This document shows, one piece after another, positions 37,364 to 47,189 of a stretch of DNA of 64,000 bases. A model generated the notes under the pieces. The model ran no database searches. It was not told the DNA's origin and saw only the letters and a program-made list of their open reading frames with translations. The position numbers and the translations under genes are program-made. This stretch comes from Aquisphaera giovannonii (GTDB taxonomy: Bacteria > Planctomycetota > Planctomycetia > Isosphaerales > Isosphaeraceae). Numbering within the stretch: position 1 is the stretch's first letter; each line of letters begins with the position of its first letter. The stretch is taken from contig NZ_CP042997.1 in the NCBI RefSeq assembly GCF_008087625.1, positions 8,680,001-8,744,000 on the forward strand. Direction: 5' to 3'.

Positions 37364-37613
37364 CCGGCTCGCTCCGAACCCGAGGGACCGCTCCCGCCAT
37401 CCGGGCCGCCCGGTGGCCGGACCCGTCCCCGGCAACGACGTTCACGCCGGGTGCCGCGAATCCCCACCATCCGGGCCCCCCCGCGACCGGCTCATGCGGG
37501 GCCGCGGAAGGACGGTTCCTGTTGACCTATCATAATACGGTTCCAAGCCATCGAACGGTTGTGAATTACTGGCCCCCGCGGGTTTTCCTCGACGCCCGAC
37601 CCCGCGTTGCCGC

Positions 37614-38171
37614 CTAGTTTGACGCCTCCCCGGAATCCGGGCTGTCCGGGCCGCCGGCCGGCACCGGATCCATCCCCGGGGGGGCATGGCCGGCGGAGAT
37701 GCGGCGGACCTCCGCCTCCAGGGCGACGAACCGGCTCTTGAGGTCGCGGATCTCGGAGATCAGCTCGTCCCGCTCGCGCGCCGCGACCTCCAGCCGATCG
37801 TACTCCGCGGCGGCCTGGCGGACGGCGTCGAGGAGCTCCTCCGGCTGCCAGGGCTTGCGGAGGAACTGGAAGATGTGCCCCTGATTGATGGCCGCGATCA
37901 CCGACTCCAGGTCGGCGAAGCCGGTGAAGAGCATCCGGATCGCGCCGGGGTGGCGTGCCTTCAGCTTCGTGAGCAGCTCGACGCCGGAGATCTGCGGCAT
38001 GCGCTGGTCCGACATCACGATGTGGACCTCCTCGCGCTGCATGATCTCGTAGCCCTCGGCGGCGCTGTGGGCCTTGAGGACTCGGAACTCGCGGCGCAGC
38101 AGGTCGTGGACCGAGTCGCAGACGTGCGGCTCGTCGTCGACGACCAGCAGGCAGTGCTTGGGGCTCGGCAT
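37614..38171 (-). CDS. Response regulator (receiver plus coiled-coil tail)
   Basis: A 185-residue protein with an RpfG-type receiver (HCLLVVDDEPHVCDSVHD; acceptor D55 in VMSDQRMPQISG; GAIRMLFTGFADLESV; GHIFQFLRKPWQPEEL) and then a heptad-rich coiled coil (about residues 125-165) but no DNA-binding, HD-GYP or enzymatic output domain. The Pro/Gly tail ends the protein. It lies 114 bases after the four-PAS kinase gene, which may phosphorylate it. Start ATG 38171; the upstream extension to 38270 is Arg/Pro-rich. Confidence 0.9.
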   Translation of the reverse strand: MPSPKHCLLVVDDEPHVCDSVHDLLRREFRVLKAHSAAEGYEIMQREEVHIVMSDQRMPQISGVELLTKLKARHPGAIRMLFTGFADLESVIAAINQGHIFQFLRKPWQPEELLDAVRQAAAEYDRLEVAARERDELISEIRDLKSRFVALEAEVRRISAGHAPPGMDPVPAGGPDSPDSGEASN

Positions 38172-38285
38172 GGTGCGGCGGGGCTTCCTCACGCTGGGGG
38201 TCGGCCACGGCCCGGGCGTCGTCGCGGCCCGCGACCGCCGCGGCCCGCCGGGCCGTTGAGATTCTACCACGCCGGCGCGGGCCGG

Positions 38286-40838
38286 TCATGCACCCTGCGT
38301 CGAGGAATGCGCCGGGCTCGCCTCCGGCCCCGCGCCCCGCCGCGACCGCCGGGGCAGCAGGATGCGGAAGCAGGTCCCCCCGCCGGGCCGGCCCTCCACC
38401 TCGATGCGGCCGCCGTGGCCGGCGATGATCTGGTGGCTGATCGCCAGCCCGAGCCCGGTCCCCTCCCCCACGGGCTTGGTGGTGAAGAACGGGTCGAAGA
38501 GGCGGTCCAGGTGCTCCGGCGAGATGCCCGGCCCGTCGTCCTTGACGGCGACCGAGACCCAGGGCCCGGACAGGGAGGCCTCGATCTCGATGCGGCCCCC
38601 CTCCTGCCGATCGGATCCCTCGATGGCCTGGAGGGCGTTGATCAGGAGGTTGAGGAGCACCTGGGTGATCTGGTCGGGGACGCACTCGATCTTCCCCACC
38701 TCGCCGAGCCGCACCGCCACATCCACGCGGCGGTGCTTGAGCCGCCCCCGCATCATCTCCAGGGCGCCGTCGACGAGCTCGCAGAGGGGCACCACCTGCC
38801 ATTCCGGGAGGGTGGTGCGGGCCAGCCCGCGCATCTTGCCGACGATGTTGGCCACCCGCTGGACGCCGGCGCGAGTGCGCTCGACCATGGGCTCGAGGTT
38901 CTCGCGGAGGTAGGCCCAGTCGATCTCCTCGGCCACCTCGTCGATCTTCGCCAGCGCGGCGGCGTCGGCGCCGGCGAGGGCCTCGCGCGAGGATTCGTAG
39001 AGCCCGATCAGGTTCCGGAGGTCCTTCACCTCGCGCTGGAGCACGGCCAGGTTGTTGAGCACGTAAGCCAGCGGGTTGTTGATCTCGTGGGCGACCCCGG
39101 CGCTGAGGAGGCCGATCGAGGCCAGCCTGTCGGTGTGGGCGAGCATGGCCCGCATCCGCTGCCTCTCGGTCTGATCCCGGATCGAGCCGAGGTACTGCGG
39201 ACGCCCGTCCACCTCGACGATGCTGAGCGAGAGCTCGAGCGGGAACTCGCCGCCGTCGCGACGCCGGCCGAGCAGCTCGACCGTCTTGCCGACGCCGGCG
39301 AAGATCGGGCGGGCGGCCCCGGCGGCCTCCTCGACGTCCCGGTCGGGCCCGGGGTCGCCCGGGTCCCCGAGGCCGGGGATCAGGTCGTCCAGGGGCCGGC
39401 CCAGCACGTCCCCCGAATCGTGGCCGAACATCTTCTCGGCCGCGGGGTTGAACAGCGTGATCCGGCCGCCCTCGTCGGCCACGACGATCCCGTCCAGGCT
39501 GGCCTCCGCCAGCCTCCTGTAGCGCGACTCCGATTCCGAGAGGGCGCGGTTCTTCCGCTCCATCTCATGGGCGTTCCGCATCTGCGCCGCCGCGAATTCC
39601 CGGCGCGTCCGCTCCAACGCCTTGCGCTCGGTGATGTCGCGGAACATCGACAGGATCGCGGTCTGCTGGTCGATCCGGACGGTCGAGCTGGTCACCTCCA
39701 CGGGGATCAGCCGCCCCCCCTTGGTGCGGTGCAGCCCCTCGCAGCTCAGCTCCCCCTCCTGGAGCTGCCGGCGGAGCCGGTCCTCGAAGCCCGCGGCGAA
39801 TTCCGGGCTGTCGATCTGGGAGGTGGTCATGCTCATCAGCTCGTCCCGGCTGTAGCCCAGGAGCCGGCAGGCCGCCGGGTTGGCGTCGAGGATCCGGCCC
39901 CGCTGGTCGTGCAGGAAGACCGCGTCGTGGATGCCGTCGAACAGGATCCGCGCACGCCGCTCGGACTCGATGAGCCGCGCCTCGGCCTCCTTCCGACCCG
40001 AGACGTCCTGGAGCACGCTCCGGAGGCCGGCGACCCGCCCCTCGCCGTCGCGTCGCTCGCGCTCCTGGATCTCCACCACGAGGCTGCGGCCGTCCTTCGT
40101 GCGGACCTTCTGCTCGTACGGGAGGAGCGGGCGCATCCCGTCCAGCTTCTCCCGGAGGGCGTCGGCGAGGGCCCCGCGGCCGTCGGGCTCCACCAGGTCG
40201 AGGACCGACGAGCCCAGCAGGCTGCCGTCCTCGCAGCCCATGAGCTCGCAGGCGGTCTGGTTGACCTTCGTGATCCGCAGCGTTCGGTCCATCTCGAGGT
40301 AGCCGACCGGCGCCTTGTCGTAGAGCTCGCGATACTGCTCCGCCGAGACCCGCAGGGCCTCCTCCGCGCGGATCCGCTCCGAGATGTCCGTGGCGAAGCA
40401 GTAGACCCCCGCGGGCCGGCCCTCGTCGTCGCGGAAGACGTCCATCATCGCCTCGACGCGCACCAGCGTGCCGTCCCTGCGGCGGTAGTCCTTGACGATC
40501 CGCCGGTTCCGCCCGGTCGCGACGATGTCCTCGTGCTGCCGACGGGTCATGTCATGCGGCTGCGAGGCCGTCAATTCCGCCACGCGGAGGCCCAGCAGGT
40601 CCTCCGGCGCGTAGCCCAGCAGCTCCCCGTAGGCGCGGTTCGCGTGGATGATCCGCTGCTCCAGGTCCGCCACCGCGAACGGCTGCGGGCTCGATTCCAG
40701 GAGCCGGCAGAGCGCCCTCGCCGACAGCGAGCCGGCCGGCCCCCCCGGCGTTGTGCGGGCGCCGTCGGCGCACGGTGTATCGGACGGGCCCGGGGCGGGG
40801 GCCATTTCCCTGCCGTCGATGTCGGGAGAGGAGGTCAC
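38286..40838 (-). CDS. Cytoplasmic histidine kinase with four PAS domains
   Basis: An 850-residue kinase without membrane segments. PAS folds lie at about 45-160 (SSPQPFAVADLEQRIIHANR), 165-285 (KAPVGYLEMDRTLRITKVNQ), 290-405 (GIHDAVFLHDQRGRILDANP) and 440-570 (ASLDGIVVADEGGRITLFNP), each ending in a DITER-type PAC motif. The kinase core has H584 (AGVAHEINNPLAYVLNNLAV), N box LLNLLINALQAIEG and G boxes KDDGPGISPEHLDRLF and GTGLGLAISHQIIAGHGG. It heads the leftward two-component run and probably feeds the receiver proteins downstream. Confidence 0.94.
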   Translation of the reverse strand: MTSSPDIDGREMAPAPGPSDTPCADGARTTPGGPAGSLSARALCRLLESSPQPFAVADLEQRIIHANRAYGELLGYAPEDLLGLRVAELTASQPHDMTRRQHEDIVATGRNRRIVKDYRRRDGTLVRVEAMMDVFRDDEGRPAGVYCFATDISERIRAEEALRVSAEQYRELYDKAPVGYLEMDRTLRITKVNQTACELMGCEDGSLLGSSVLDLVEPDGRGALADALREKLDGMRPLLPYEQKVRTKDGRSLVVEIQERERRDGEGRVAGLRSVLQDVSGRKEAEARLIESERRARILFDGIHDAVFLHDQRGRILDANPAACRLLGYSRDELMSMTTSQIDSPEFAAGFEDRLRRQLQEGELSCEGLHRTKGGRLIPVEVTSSTVRIDQQTAILSMFRDITERKALERTRREFAAAQMRNAHEMERKNRALSESESRYRRLAEASLDGIVVADEGGRITLFNPAAEKMFGHDSGDVLGRPLDDLIPGLGDPGDPGPDRDVEEAAGAARPIFAGVGKTVELLGRRRDGGEFPLELSLSIVEVDGRPQYLGSIRDQTERQRMRAMLAHTDRLASIGLLSAGVAHEINNPLAYVLNNLAVLQREVKDLRNLIGLYESSREALAGADAAALAKIDEVAEEIDWAYLRENLEPMVERTRAGVQRVANIVGKMRGLARTTLPEWQVVPLCELVDGALEMMRGRLKHRRVDVAVRLGEVGKIECVPDQITQVLLNLLINALQAIEGSDRQEGGRIEIEASLSGPWVSVAVKDDGPGISPEHLDRLFDPFFTTKPVGEGTGLGLAISHQIIAGHGGRIEVEGRPGGGTCFRILLPRRSRRGAGPEASPAHSSTQGA

Positions 40839-40946
40839 GAGATCATCCCCCGCGGAGACCGCCGACGATGGACCAGCGACGCCGTTATCACATTATAGGG
40901 GCGGCCGGCCCACATTGAACGGGCCCCCGCGCCGGGCGTGCCCGGA

Positions 40947-41957
40947 TCAAAAGGCGTCCGACGAGACGGCCTCGCCCCCGGACCGGGTCGCCAGGGCCCT
41001 CCAGGTCGCCGGGGCGATTCCGTCGCGGACGAAGGAGACGTGGCCGTCGCAGAAGAGCGCGTCCACGCCGCCCGGGTGGAGGCTCCGCCCGGCCTTCCAT
41101 CCGGGATTGTGATACGTGATGCAGTCGGGCCGCGGCGAGTTGGGCGGCTCGTGGTGGTTATACAGGGTGTTCAGGTAATTCCCGTCCCACCAGCCTGCCC
41201 CTTTGTTCAGGAGCCAGCCCGAGGGGGCCCCGGCGCAGGCCTCGTCGGTCAGCGGGCCGGCCGCCACGCGGGCGAAGGCCCGCGCGGTCGGGGCCGGGAT
41301 CGGCGTCGGCGTGGTCTGCGAGTACGGCCCGGCGATGCCGAGGAGCTGCTCCGAGGCGGCCGCCGTGGAGCTCGAGCCGTCCGTCAGGGCGGCCAGCGAG
41401 ATCGCGGGGCCTAGTATGAAGGTGCCGTCGGCGGCCGTCGCGTCGCCCCCGCCGGAGCCGTCGCCGGTGCAGAAGGCGTAGTTCGTCGGCCCGGAGTCCT
41501 CCGACGGCGCCTGCGCCCCGTCGCTCGGGCAGAGGAAGGTGCCCACGCGCGTGGCCATGGCCGTCGTGTTGGCCGGGTAGAATGGCCAGAATGGCGAGGC
41601 GGCCGGGGGCCGGTAGGCGAGGGGGAAGTCGAAGTTGATCGCGTGGAAGAGGGACGATTGCTCCAGATATGGCGTCATCTGCGCCAGCGCCGACCAGCGA
41701 TACTGGAGCGGCGAGGTCGTCGGCGGGACCTTCCCGGTCGGGTAGAGGAATCCGACCGGGAAACTGCTCACCGCCGCGTGGTAATTCTGCAACGCCAGCC
41801 CGATCTGCCTCAGGTTGTTCGCGCACTGGGATCGCCTCGCGGCCTCGCGCGCCGCCTGCACCGCGGGGAGCAGGAGCGCGACGAGGATCGCGATGATGGC
41901 GATGACCACCAGCAGCTCGATCAGCGTGAACCCGGGGCGGCTACTTCTTGCCGGCAT
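40947..41957 (-). CDS. DUF1559 protein with type IV pilin-like N-terminus
   Basis: A 336-residue protein. The N-terminus is a prepilin cleavage and methylation motif ([18 protein letters not shown]) followed by the long hydrophobic helix and [20 protein letters not shown]; the middle is DUF1559 and the end has the HxGG-DG motif ([18 protein letters not shown]). Hundreds of such proteins are typical for single planctomycete genomes; they are probably pseudopilin-like surface proteins. Its first 17 bases overlap the end of the dehydrogenase gene upstream, so translation is probably coupled. Confidence 0.94.
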   Translation of the reverse strand: MPARSSRPGFTLIELLVVIAIIAILVALLLPAVQAAREAARRSQCANNLRQIGLALQNYHAAVSSFPVGFLYPTGKVPPTTSPLQYRWSALAQMTPYLEQSSLFHAINFDFPLAYRPPAASPFWPFYPANTTAMATRVGTFLCPSDGAQAPSEDSGPTNYAFCTGDGSGGGDATAADGTFILGPAISLAALTDGSSSTAAASEQLLGIAGPYSQTTPTPIPAPTARAFARVAAGPLTDEACAGAPSGWLLNKGAGWWDGNYLNTLYNHHEPPNSPRPDCITYHNPGWKAGRSLHPGGVDALFCDGHVSFVRDGIAPATWRALATRSGGEAVSSDAF

Positions 41958-43257
41958 AGGTCACCTTCCAGACGGTGCCCGAGCCGTCGTCGGTGACCAT
42001 CAGCGAGCCGTCCTTGGCGACGGCCACGCCCACCGGGCGCCCCCAGACGTTGCCCTCGGGCGTGACGAAGCCGACGAGGAAGTCCTCGTACTCGCCGGTC
42101 GCCTTGTTGTCCTTGAACGGGACGCGGACCACCTTGTACCCGGTGCGGCGGGCGCGGTTCCACGAGCCGTGCTCGGCGGCGAAGAGGTCGTTGCGGAATT
42201 CGGCCGGGAACTGGTCGCCGTCGTAGAAGGCCAGGTCCAGCGAGGCCGAGTGCGACTGCACGAGCACGTCGGGGACGATCACCTTGTCCTTCAGCTCAGG
42301 GTGCTTGCCCGCGTGCCGCGGATCCTCATTCGGCCCGACGTAGTACCAGGGCCACCCGTAGAAGCCGCCCTCCTGCACGTGGGTGATGTAGTCCGGCACG
42401 AGGTGGTCGCCCAGGCCGTCTCGCTCGTTGACGGAGGTCCAGATCTCCTTCGTCACCGGGTGCGTGGCCAGCCCGACCGGGTTGCGGATGCCCCAGGCGA
42501 AGACGCGCTCGTTCTTGCCGTCGGGGTCGAAGGCGAGGATGTCGGCGCGCCGATTCTCGCTGGAGTCGTCGGAGACGTTCGAACGCGACCCGACCGAGAC
42601 GTACAGGGTCCGGCCGTCGGGCGAGAATTCCAGGTCGCGGGTCCAGTGGCCGCCGCCGCCGACCTGCTCGCGCCCGGTCGGGATGTTGGGGACGATCTTC
42701 TCGGCCGGCCCCGTCGCCTTGACGTCGCCGTTCTTGTAGGGGAAGCGGACGACCGACCCGGTGTTGCCCACGTAGACGTGCGTCGGCTCGGGCCCGGGCG
42801 GGAAGAAGGCGATCCCGAACGGGCGTTCCAGGCCGGTGGCGAAGACCTCGCTCAGCTCGGGCTTGCCGTCGCCGTCGGAGTCGCGAAGGACGCGGAGCCG
42901 GTTCCCGCCGCTCTCGGCCACGAAAAGGTCGCCGTTGGGGGCGCGGACGATGACGCGGGGCTCGCGCAGGCCGGTGGCGAACTCCGTCACCTCGAAGCCC
43001 GCCGGCGCCTTGGGCCAGGCCCCTTCGGGGCGCCTCACGACGTGCGGGTGGTTGTTGGCCGACGGCGTGTCGTAGGGGGTCGCCAGGTCGGCCGTCGTGA
43101 TCTTGCGGCGGACGCCCGGGGCGTCCGTGGAATAATCGCCGAGCGCCTCCTTGCCCGTGCGGGTCTTCGCCTCGTCGGCGAGGGCGGCCGCGCCGGCCGC
43201 GCCCGCGAGAAGGGCGAAGGAGAAGAGGCGCCATGCCTTCACATCAATCGGGATCAT
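41941..43257 (-). CDS. PQQ-dependent sugar dehydrogenase / sorbosone dehydrogenase-like, secreted
   Basis: A 438-residue exported beta-propeller (signal peptide [17 protein letters not shown]). Segments such as [80 protein letters not shown] and [20 protein letters not shown] are typical of the soluble glucose / L-sorbosone dehydrogenase family. No cytochrome domain is attached. A GGAGGATCG site supports the ATG at 43257; the frame is open to 43359. Confidence 0.93.
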   Translation of the reverse strand: MIPIDVKAWRLFSFALLAGAAGAAALADEAKTRTGKEALGDYSTDAPGVRRKITTADLATPYDTPSANNHPHVVRRPEGAWPKAPAGFEVTEFATGLREPRVIVRAPNGDLFVAESGGNRLRVLRDSDGDGKPELSEVFATGLERPFGIAFFPPGPEPTHVYVGNTGSVVRFPYKNGDVKATGPAEKIVPNIPTGREQVGGGGHWTRDLEFSPDGRTLYVSVGSRSNVSDDSSENRRADILAFDPDGKNERVFAWGIRNPVGLATHPVTKEIWTSVNERDGLGDHLVPDYITHVQEGGFYGWPWYYVGPNEDPRHAGKHPELKDKVIVPDVLVQSHSASLDLAFYDGDQFPAEFRNDLFAAEHGSWNRARRTGYKVVRVPFKDNKATGEYEDFLVGFVTPEGNVWGRPVGVAVAKDGSLMVTDDGSGTVWKVTYAGKK

Positions 43258-43355
43258 CGATCCTCCAGTCCAGGGTTTGTTCATCGAGGGTGATACGCCG
43301 CCGGGGCCTTGGGAGCTCCCGGGGCGAGGGCGGGTCGGGTCGCGGGCGAAGGTCG

Positions 43356-43886
43356 TCACGCGCGGGCCAGCCGCGAGGAGACGATGCGCATGTGGTGCCG
43401 TTCGTGGCCGACGATGACGTAGGCGAGGGCGAGGACGGTGATCCGCTCGTCGTTGGCGACCCCCGCCCGCGTCCAGGCCTCCGAGGGGAGGTGCCGGAAG
43501 AAGGCGAGGTGCGACCGCCTCAGGTGCTCGTACTCGTCGACCAGGCCGGCGAGGGGGATTGCGTCGAAATCGACGCTCCGCATGTAGGCATTCTCGTCGA
43601 AGCCGGGGAGCCCCGACGGGTCGCGCCGGGCGATCGCCAGGGCCCGGAAGCCGAAGACGCGCTCGCAGTCGATGACGTGCCCGAGCACCTGCTTGAGGCT
43701 CCAGGTGTAGGGGGCGTGCACGGCCAGGGCGGCGGCGTCCGCGAGGCCGCGGTAGGTGGCCAGCGTCGACGCGAGCCCGCCCTCCATGGAGGCCAGGATG
43801 TCCCCTTCGGGGACGAGGCTCACGTACGCCCCCGGGGCGGCGGCGTAATCGTCCGGTCCGGGGCGGGAGGCGGGCGGCGGGGGCAC
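43356..43886 (-). CDS. DinB family protein
   Basis: A 176-residue four-helix protein of the DinB/YfiT metal-binding superfamily. The three metal-binding histidines are recognisable: one in QVLGHVIDCERVFGF and two in VIVGHERHHMRIV. Members often act as thiol-dependent transferases or are induced by DNA damage; specific function unknown. Next to the dehydrogenase gene, same direction. Confidence 0.88.
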   Translation of the reverse strand: MPPPPASRPGPDDYAAAPGAYVSLVPEGDILASMEGGLASTLATYRGLADAAALAVHAPYTWSLKQVLGHVIDCERVFGFRALAIARRDPSGLPGFDENAYMRSVDFDAIPLAGLVDEYEHLRRSHLAFFRHLPSEAWTRAGVANDERITVLALAYVIVGHERHHMRIVSSRLARA

Positions 43887-43975
43887 TTGCGATGCTCCTT
43901 CTTCGCCGGCGGAGGCTCGCCGGATCCGGCCGGGCGGGCCGCTCGTTCGGGCCCCGGGAGGCGGGCCGGCGGGGC

Positions 43976-44608
43976 TCAGGAAGACGGACGCCCCGCGCCC
44001 CGGCGGCGGGGCCTCGGGACCTCCCCCCGGATGAAGGCGTTCAGCTCTTCCGGGTCATCCAGGTCGAGTTCGAACGAGATCCACTCGCCGGTGGACTCGT
44101 CCAGCATGGCCGCCTGCGTGGTCCCCTTCAAGGTCATCTGCGGGCTGCACCAGATCAGGTGATCGTCCTCATTCGTGAAGCCGTGATCATCCCACTGGCC
44201 GATCCCGCCGACCGCGTCGTGCAGCGCGCTGCGGACGGCGAAGACCGCGTTCAGGGCGTCCGGATGCTTGAGGATCGACTCCGGATAGATCCGGATGGCG
44301 TAGATCGCCCGGATGGTCTCCAGGTAGTCGCTCAGCCAGCGGACGGCCGGGGGGGGCCCGCCGGATTCCAGGCTGTCGATGAACTCGGCCACCTCCTCGG
44401 CGCCCAGGGTGTTGGGGCCGACGGGATTGCGCTCGACGGTCGCCCAAACGCCGTGGAGGTCGTGGAGATCCGGGCCGAGGGCCAGGTAGTTGCCCAGGGT
44501 GCCGGGGTGGTCGACGGACCAGATGGCGCCGAAGGGCACGGCCCGCTGGAGCGAAGCCAGGGGGACCTCCCGATCGTTGATGGTCAACAGTCGGAGGTAA
44601 TCACCCAT
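43976..44608 (-). CDS. Hypothetical protein
   Basis: A 210-residue acidic, soluble protein without signal peptide or membrane helix. It opens MGDYLRLLTINDREVPLASL, has a Trp/His-rich middle (IGQWDDHGFTNEDDHLIWCS) and a basic Arg-rich end. Codon use and a complete frame support a real gene. No family recognised. It ends 89 bases before the DinB gene begins and may be co-transcribed. Confidence 0.72.
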   Translation of the reverse strand: MGDYLRLLTINDREVPLASLQRAVPFGAIWSVDHPGTLGNYLALGPDLHDLHGVWATVERNPVGPNTLGAEEVAEFIDSLESGGPPPAVRWLSDYLETIRAIYAIRIYPESILKHPDALNAVFAVRSALHDAVGGIGQWDDHGFTNEDDHLIWCSPQMTLKGTTQAAMLDESTGEWISFELDLDDPEELNAFIRGEVPRPRRRGAGRPSS

Positions 44609-45066
44609 CGGCCGACTCCGTCACCAGGTCGTCGAGGCATCCTGTCGAGCCTCGCAAGGCATGCGGACGCAAGGGCTTGGCGGGGGCGGCCGCGGTCATG
44701 CCCGCGCTCGGAGGATGCGATCGAAGCCCCATCCACGGATAGGTTAGCATCGCCACATCGATCACGCAAGTGACGAGGATGACCGGGACGGCATCAAAGC
44801 AAGTCAAATCACCCCGCCCGTTTGCGGCCGGAGCCGGGCCCGCCGGCGGGTCCCGACGCCCGCCCGGCCCGTGACGACATGCCCCCGATTGTAGGGCGAC
44901 CCGGCCGATCGCCAAGCGTCGGAGGCTGGGGGGGCCGGAGGGCCCGGGTGAGGAGCCGGGGGCGGCCCCTCCGACGGCCATCCCCGGGCGTGCTCCGGCG
45001 CCCCGGCCCCGGTATCATGTCCGATGTTGCCGTTGGAACGCGCGAACGCACCCGAGCCATGGGGAG
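44609..45066. other. 458-base divergent gap
   Basis: No gene is supported on either strand; the frames here are Arg/Pro/Gly-rich shadows. A minus-strand TTGACT at 44803-44808 and a plus-strand TATCAT at 45012-45017 might be promoter parts for the two divergent genes, but neither has a good partner box. Confidence 0.5.
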
Positions 45067-45894
45067 ATGGCCGTCGTGAGCCTGACTTGCTACCTCCTGC
45101 CCTACATGGAGGCCGACGGGGCGGCGAACATGGCCCTGGACGAGGCACTCCTGGAGCGCGTCGCGGCGGAGCCCGGTGCCGGCTATCTCCGCACTTACGG
45201 CTGGTCCCCCGCGACGCTCAGCCTGGGCTACTTCCAGGATCTCGACGAGGTGGCCGCCGATCCCCGCTGGCGCGACGCCCCGCTCGTCCGCCGCGCGACC
45301 GGCGGCGGGGCGATCTGGCACGATCGCGAGCTGACGTATTCGCTCGCACTGCCGGCCGATCACCGCGGATCGCAGCCGGGGCCGTGGCTCTATCGGGCCG
45401 TCCACGCGTCGATCGGGGCGGAGCTGCGGGCCCGCGGCCTGGACGCCCGCGCCCGGTCCGAGGCCGGCCCTCACGCCCCGCCTGCGGGGGCCGCGTCCGG
45501 GCGGCCCGATCGCCCCTTTTTATGCTTTACCGACCGCGACCCGGAGGATATCGTGGCCGCATCGTCCAAGGTCGTCGGCAGCGCCGCGAGACGTCGTGCG
45601 GGGGCGGTGCTCCAGCATGGGTCGATCCTCCTGCGCCGTTCCGAGCGGGCCCCCGAGCTCCCGGGGATCTGCGACCTGATCGAGGCCGATCCCCGGCCCG
45701 AGGCGTGGGCGGGGCCGATCGCCCGGTGCGTCGCGGCCGCGCTCGACCTGACGCTGGTCGACCCGGGCGGCCCGCTCGTCGGGAGTCTCCATGAGCGGGC
45801 GTGTGCGCTGGAGCAGGCCGTCTACCGGGACCCCGCCTGGACGGGCAGGCGGTCCCCGACCGCCCGCCGGAGGGCAGCGGCTCGCGACGGCTGA
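45067..45894 (+). CDS. Lipoyl/octanoyl transferase or ligase family protein (LipM-like)
   Basis: A 275-residue protein of the biotin/lipoate ligase superfamily. The opening NMALDEALLERV and TYGWSPATLSLGYFQ, the LVRRATGGGAIWHDRELTYS core and the SSKVVGSAARRR-x-GAVLQHGSILL block are all classical. A cysteine in FLCFTDRDPEDIV sits where LipM-type octanoyltransferases have their catalytic cysteine, so octanoyl transfer to a carrier protein is more likely than ATP-dependent ligation. GTG 45076 is better spaced from the GGGGAG site than ATG 45067. Confidence 0.85.
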   Translation: MAVVSLTCYLLPYMEADGAANMALDEALLERVAAEPGAGYLRTYGWSPATLSLGYFQDLDEVAADPRWRDAPLVRRATGGGAIWHDRELTYSLALPADHRGSQPGPWLYRAVHASIGAELRARGLDARARSEAGPHAPPAGAASGRPDRPFLCFTDRDPEDIVAASSKVVGSAARRRAGAVLQHGSILLRRSERAPELPGICDLIEADPRPEAWAGPIARCVAAALDLTLVDPGGPLVGSLHERACALEQAVYRDPAWTGRRSPTARRRAAARDG

Positions 45895-45951
45895 AGGACA
45901 CCCCCGTCGCCCTTTCCGGAAAAACCGAATCCGACGCACTCGCCGGGGCGC

Positions 45952-45979
45952 TTGGAAGTCCGAAACATTCAGTTACAAT
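45952..45979 (+). promoter_or_regulatory. Candidate promoter for the FHA/moxR genes
   Basis: TTGGAA (45952-45957), 16-base spacer, TACAAT (45974-45979). It lies in the 350-base gap between the LipM-like gene and the FHA gene, 265 bases before the latter. Apart from this and a 6-bp hairpin, TGACCG-CAA-CGGTCA, at 46219-46233 just before the start, nothing else is seen in the gap. Confidence 0.45.
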
Positions 45980-46244
45980 AGCTCATGCGCGGCACTCCGG
46001 CACGACCCCGGCTCGCCTGCCTGCGCCGAGGCGCCCGCCGTGGCCGCCTCGGCCGCCATCCGGCCGGGGGCGGGGCACGGCGCACGGACCGAGCACCGTC
46101 GAGGCCTGCGGGGCGGCGATCGTCCCCCGGCAGGCCGCCCCGCAGGACGCGGCGCAGGACCCTTCGGCGAACCCAGATCCATATGCTAGGATGTGTTGAC
46201 GCTGGCCACCATCGTTGTTGACCGCAACGGTCAGGACGGTTCTC

Positions 46245-47105
46245 ATGAAAGTGCAGTTAGTCGTGGTCCGGGGCAAGCCGGAGGGGAAGGTGATCCCCCT
46301 GACGGCCCCCAAGTTCAAGATCGGCCGCGGTGAGACGTGCAATCTGAGGCCCATCAGCGAGCAGATCAGCCGCGAACACGCGGAGTTCGAGCTCCAGGGT
46401 GAGACCCTTACGGTCCGCGACCTCGGCAGCCGCAACGGCACCCTGGTCAACGGCAAGGCCCTCACCTCCGGGCCCTGCACGCTCCACGACCGGGACCTCG
46501 TCCAGGTCGGCCCGCTCACCTTCGCCGTGGCGATCCAGCAGACCAAGCCCGCCGCCAAGCCTTCCGCGGCCCCGGCGGCCAGCAAGCCGGCCAGCGCCCC
46601 GTCCCCCGACGACATCTCCACCGACGACATCGACTCCTGGCTCCTCGGCGAGCGGGGCGTCGAGCCGGACCAGGCCACGGCCGTCTACGGCGGCGACACG
46701 ATCACCATCGCCGCCTTCAAGGACGCCCAGGCCCCCGCGCCGCCGGCCAAGCCCGCCGCCCCCCAGCCGAACAAGCCCCCCTCGGTGGCCGACGATTCCG
46801 AGTACGAGCGGCAGACCGAGGAGGAGGAGGAGGAACAGGAAGAGGAAGAAGAGATCGCCGCCTCCGGCGGGGACGATGAAAGCGAGGAGGCCGAAGAGGA
46901 GGCCGAGGAGTCCGGCCCGGAGGAGGAGTTCATGGACCCCTCCAATCCCTTCTACGCCGCCAAGAAGGCCCAGAAGGAGAAGGAGGGGGCCAAGCCCAGC
47001 GCCGGCCAGGCCGGCGCCGCCAACCAGCAGTTCAAGGACAGCAGCGATGCGGCCAACGAGATCCTTCGCAAGCTGATGGAACGGCGGCGCGCCTCCAAGT
47101 CCTGA
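46245..47105 (+). CDS. FHA domain protein with acidic C-terminal region
   Basis: A 286-residue protein. Residues 1-95 are a forkhead-associated phosphothreonine-binding domain (KFKIGRGETCNLRPISEQIS, REHAEF, LTVRDLGSRNGTLVNGKAL). A Pro/Ala linker follows, then a strongly acidic stretch near residues 190-235 (runs of Glu) and a basic, helical tail. It likely docks phosphorylated partners, perhaps substrates of Hanks kinases such as the one at 19417. The moxR gene follows after 84 bases. ATG 46245 begins at MKVQLVVVRG; upstream ATG 46215 unlikely. Confidence 0.92.
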   Translation: MKVQLVVVRGKPEGKVIPLTAPKFKIGRGETCNLRPISEQISREHAEFELQGETLTVRDLGSRNGTLVNGKALTSGPCTLHDRDLVQVGPLTFAVAIQQTKPAAKPSAAPAASKPASAPSPDDISTDDIDSWLLGERGVEPDQATAVYGGDTITIAAFKDAQAPAPPAKPAAPQPNKPPSVADDSEYERQTEEEEEEQEEEEEIAASGGDDESEEAEEEAEESGPEEEFMDPSNPFYAAKKAQKEKEGAKPSAGQAGAANQQFKDSSDAANEILRKLMERRRASKS

Positions 47106-47189
47106 AGCCGGACGGACGCGTCCCGCCCGACGCGTCTCGGCCCGACCCGCCAACCTCCGGACGGTTCCCAGCGAGGCACTCGCCGCGAC

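Noticed and set aside
37686-40898. Rightward open frame of about 1070 codons
   Set aside because: Mirror of the four-PAS kinase; composition is shadow-like and no domain is visible.
46800-46930. GAG/GAA-rich stretch as a possible tandem repeat
   Set aside because: Period is irregular; it only encodes the Glu-rich part of the FHA protein.
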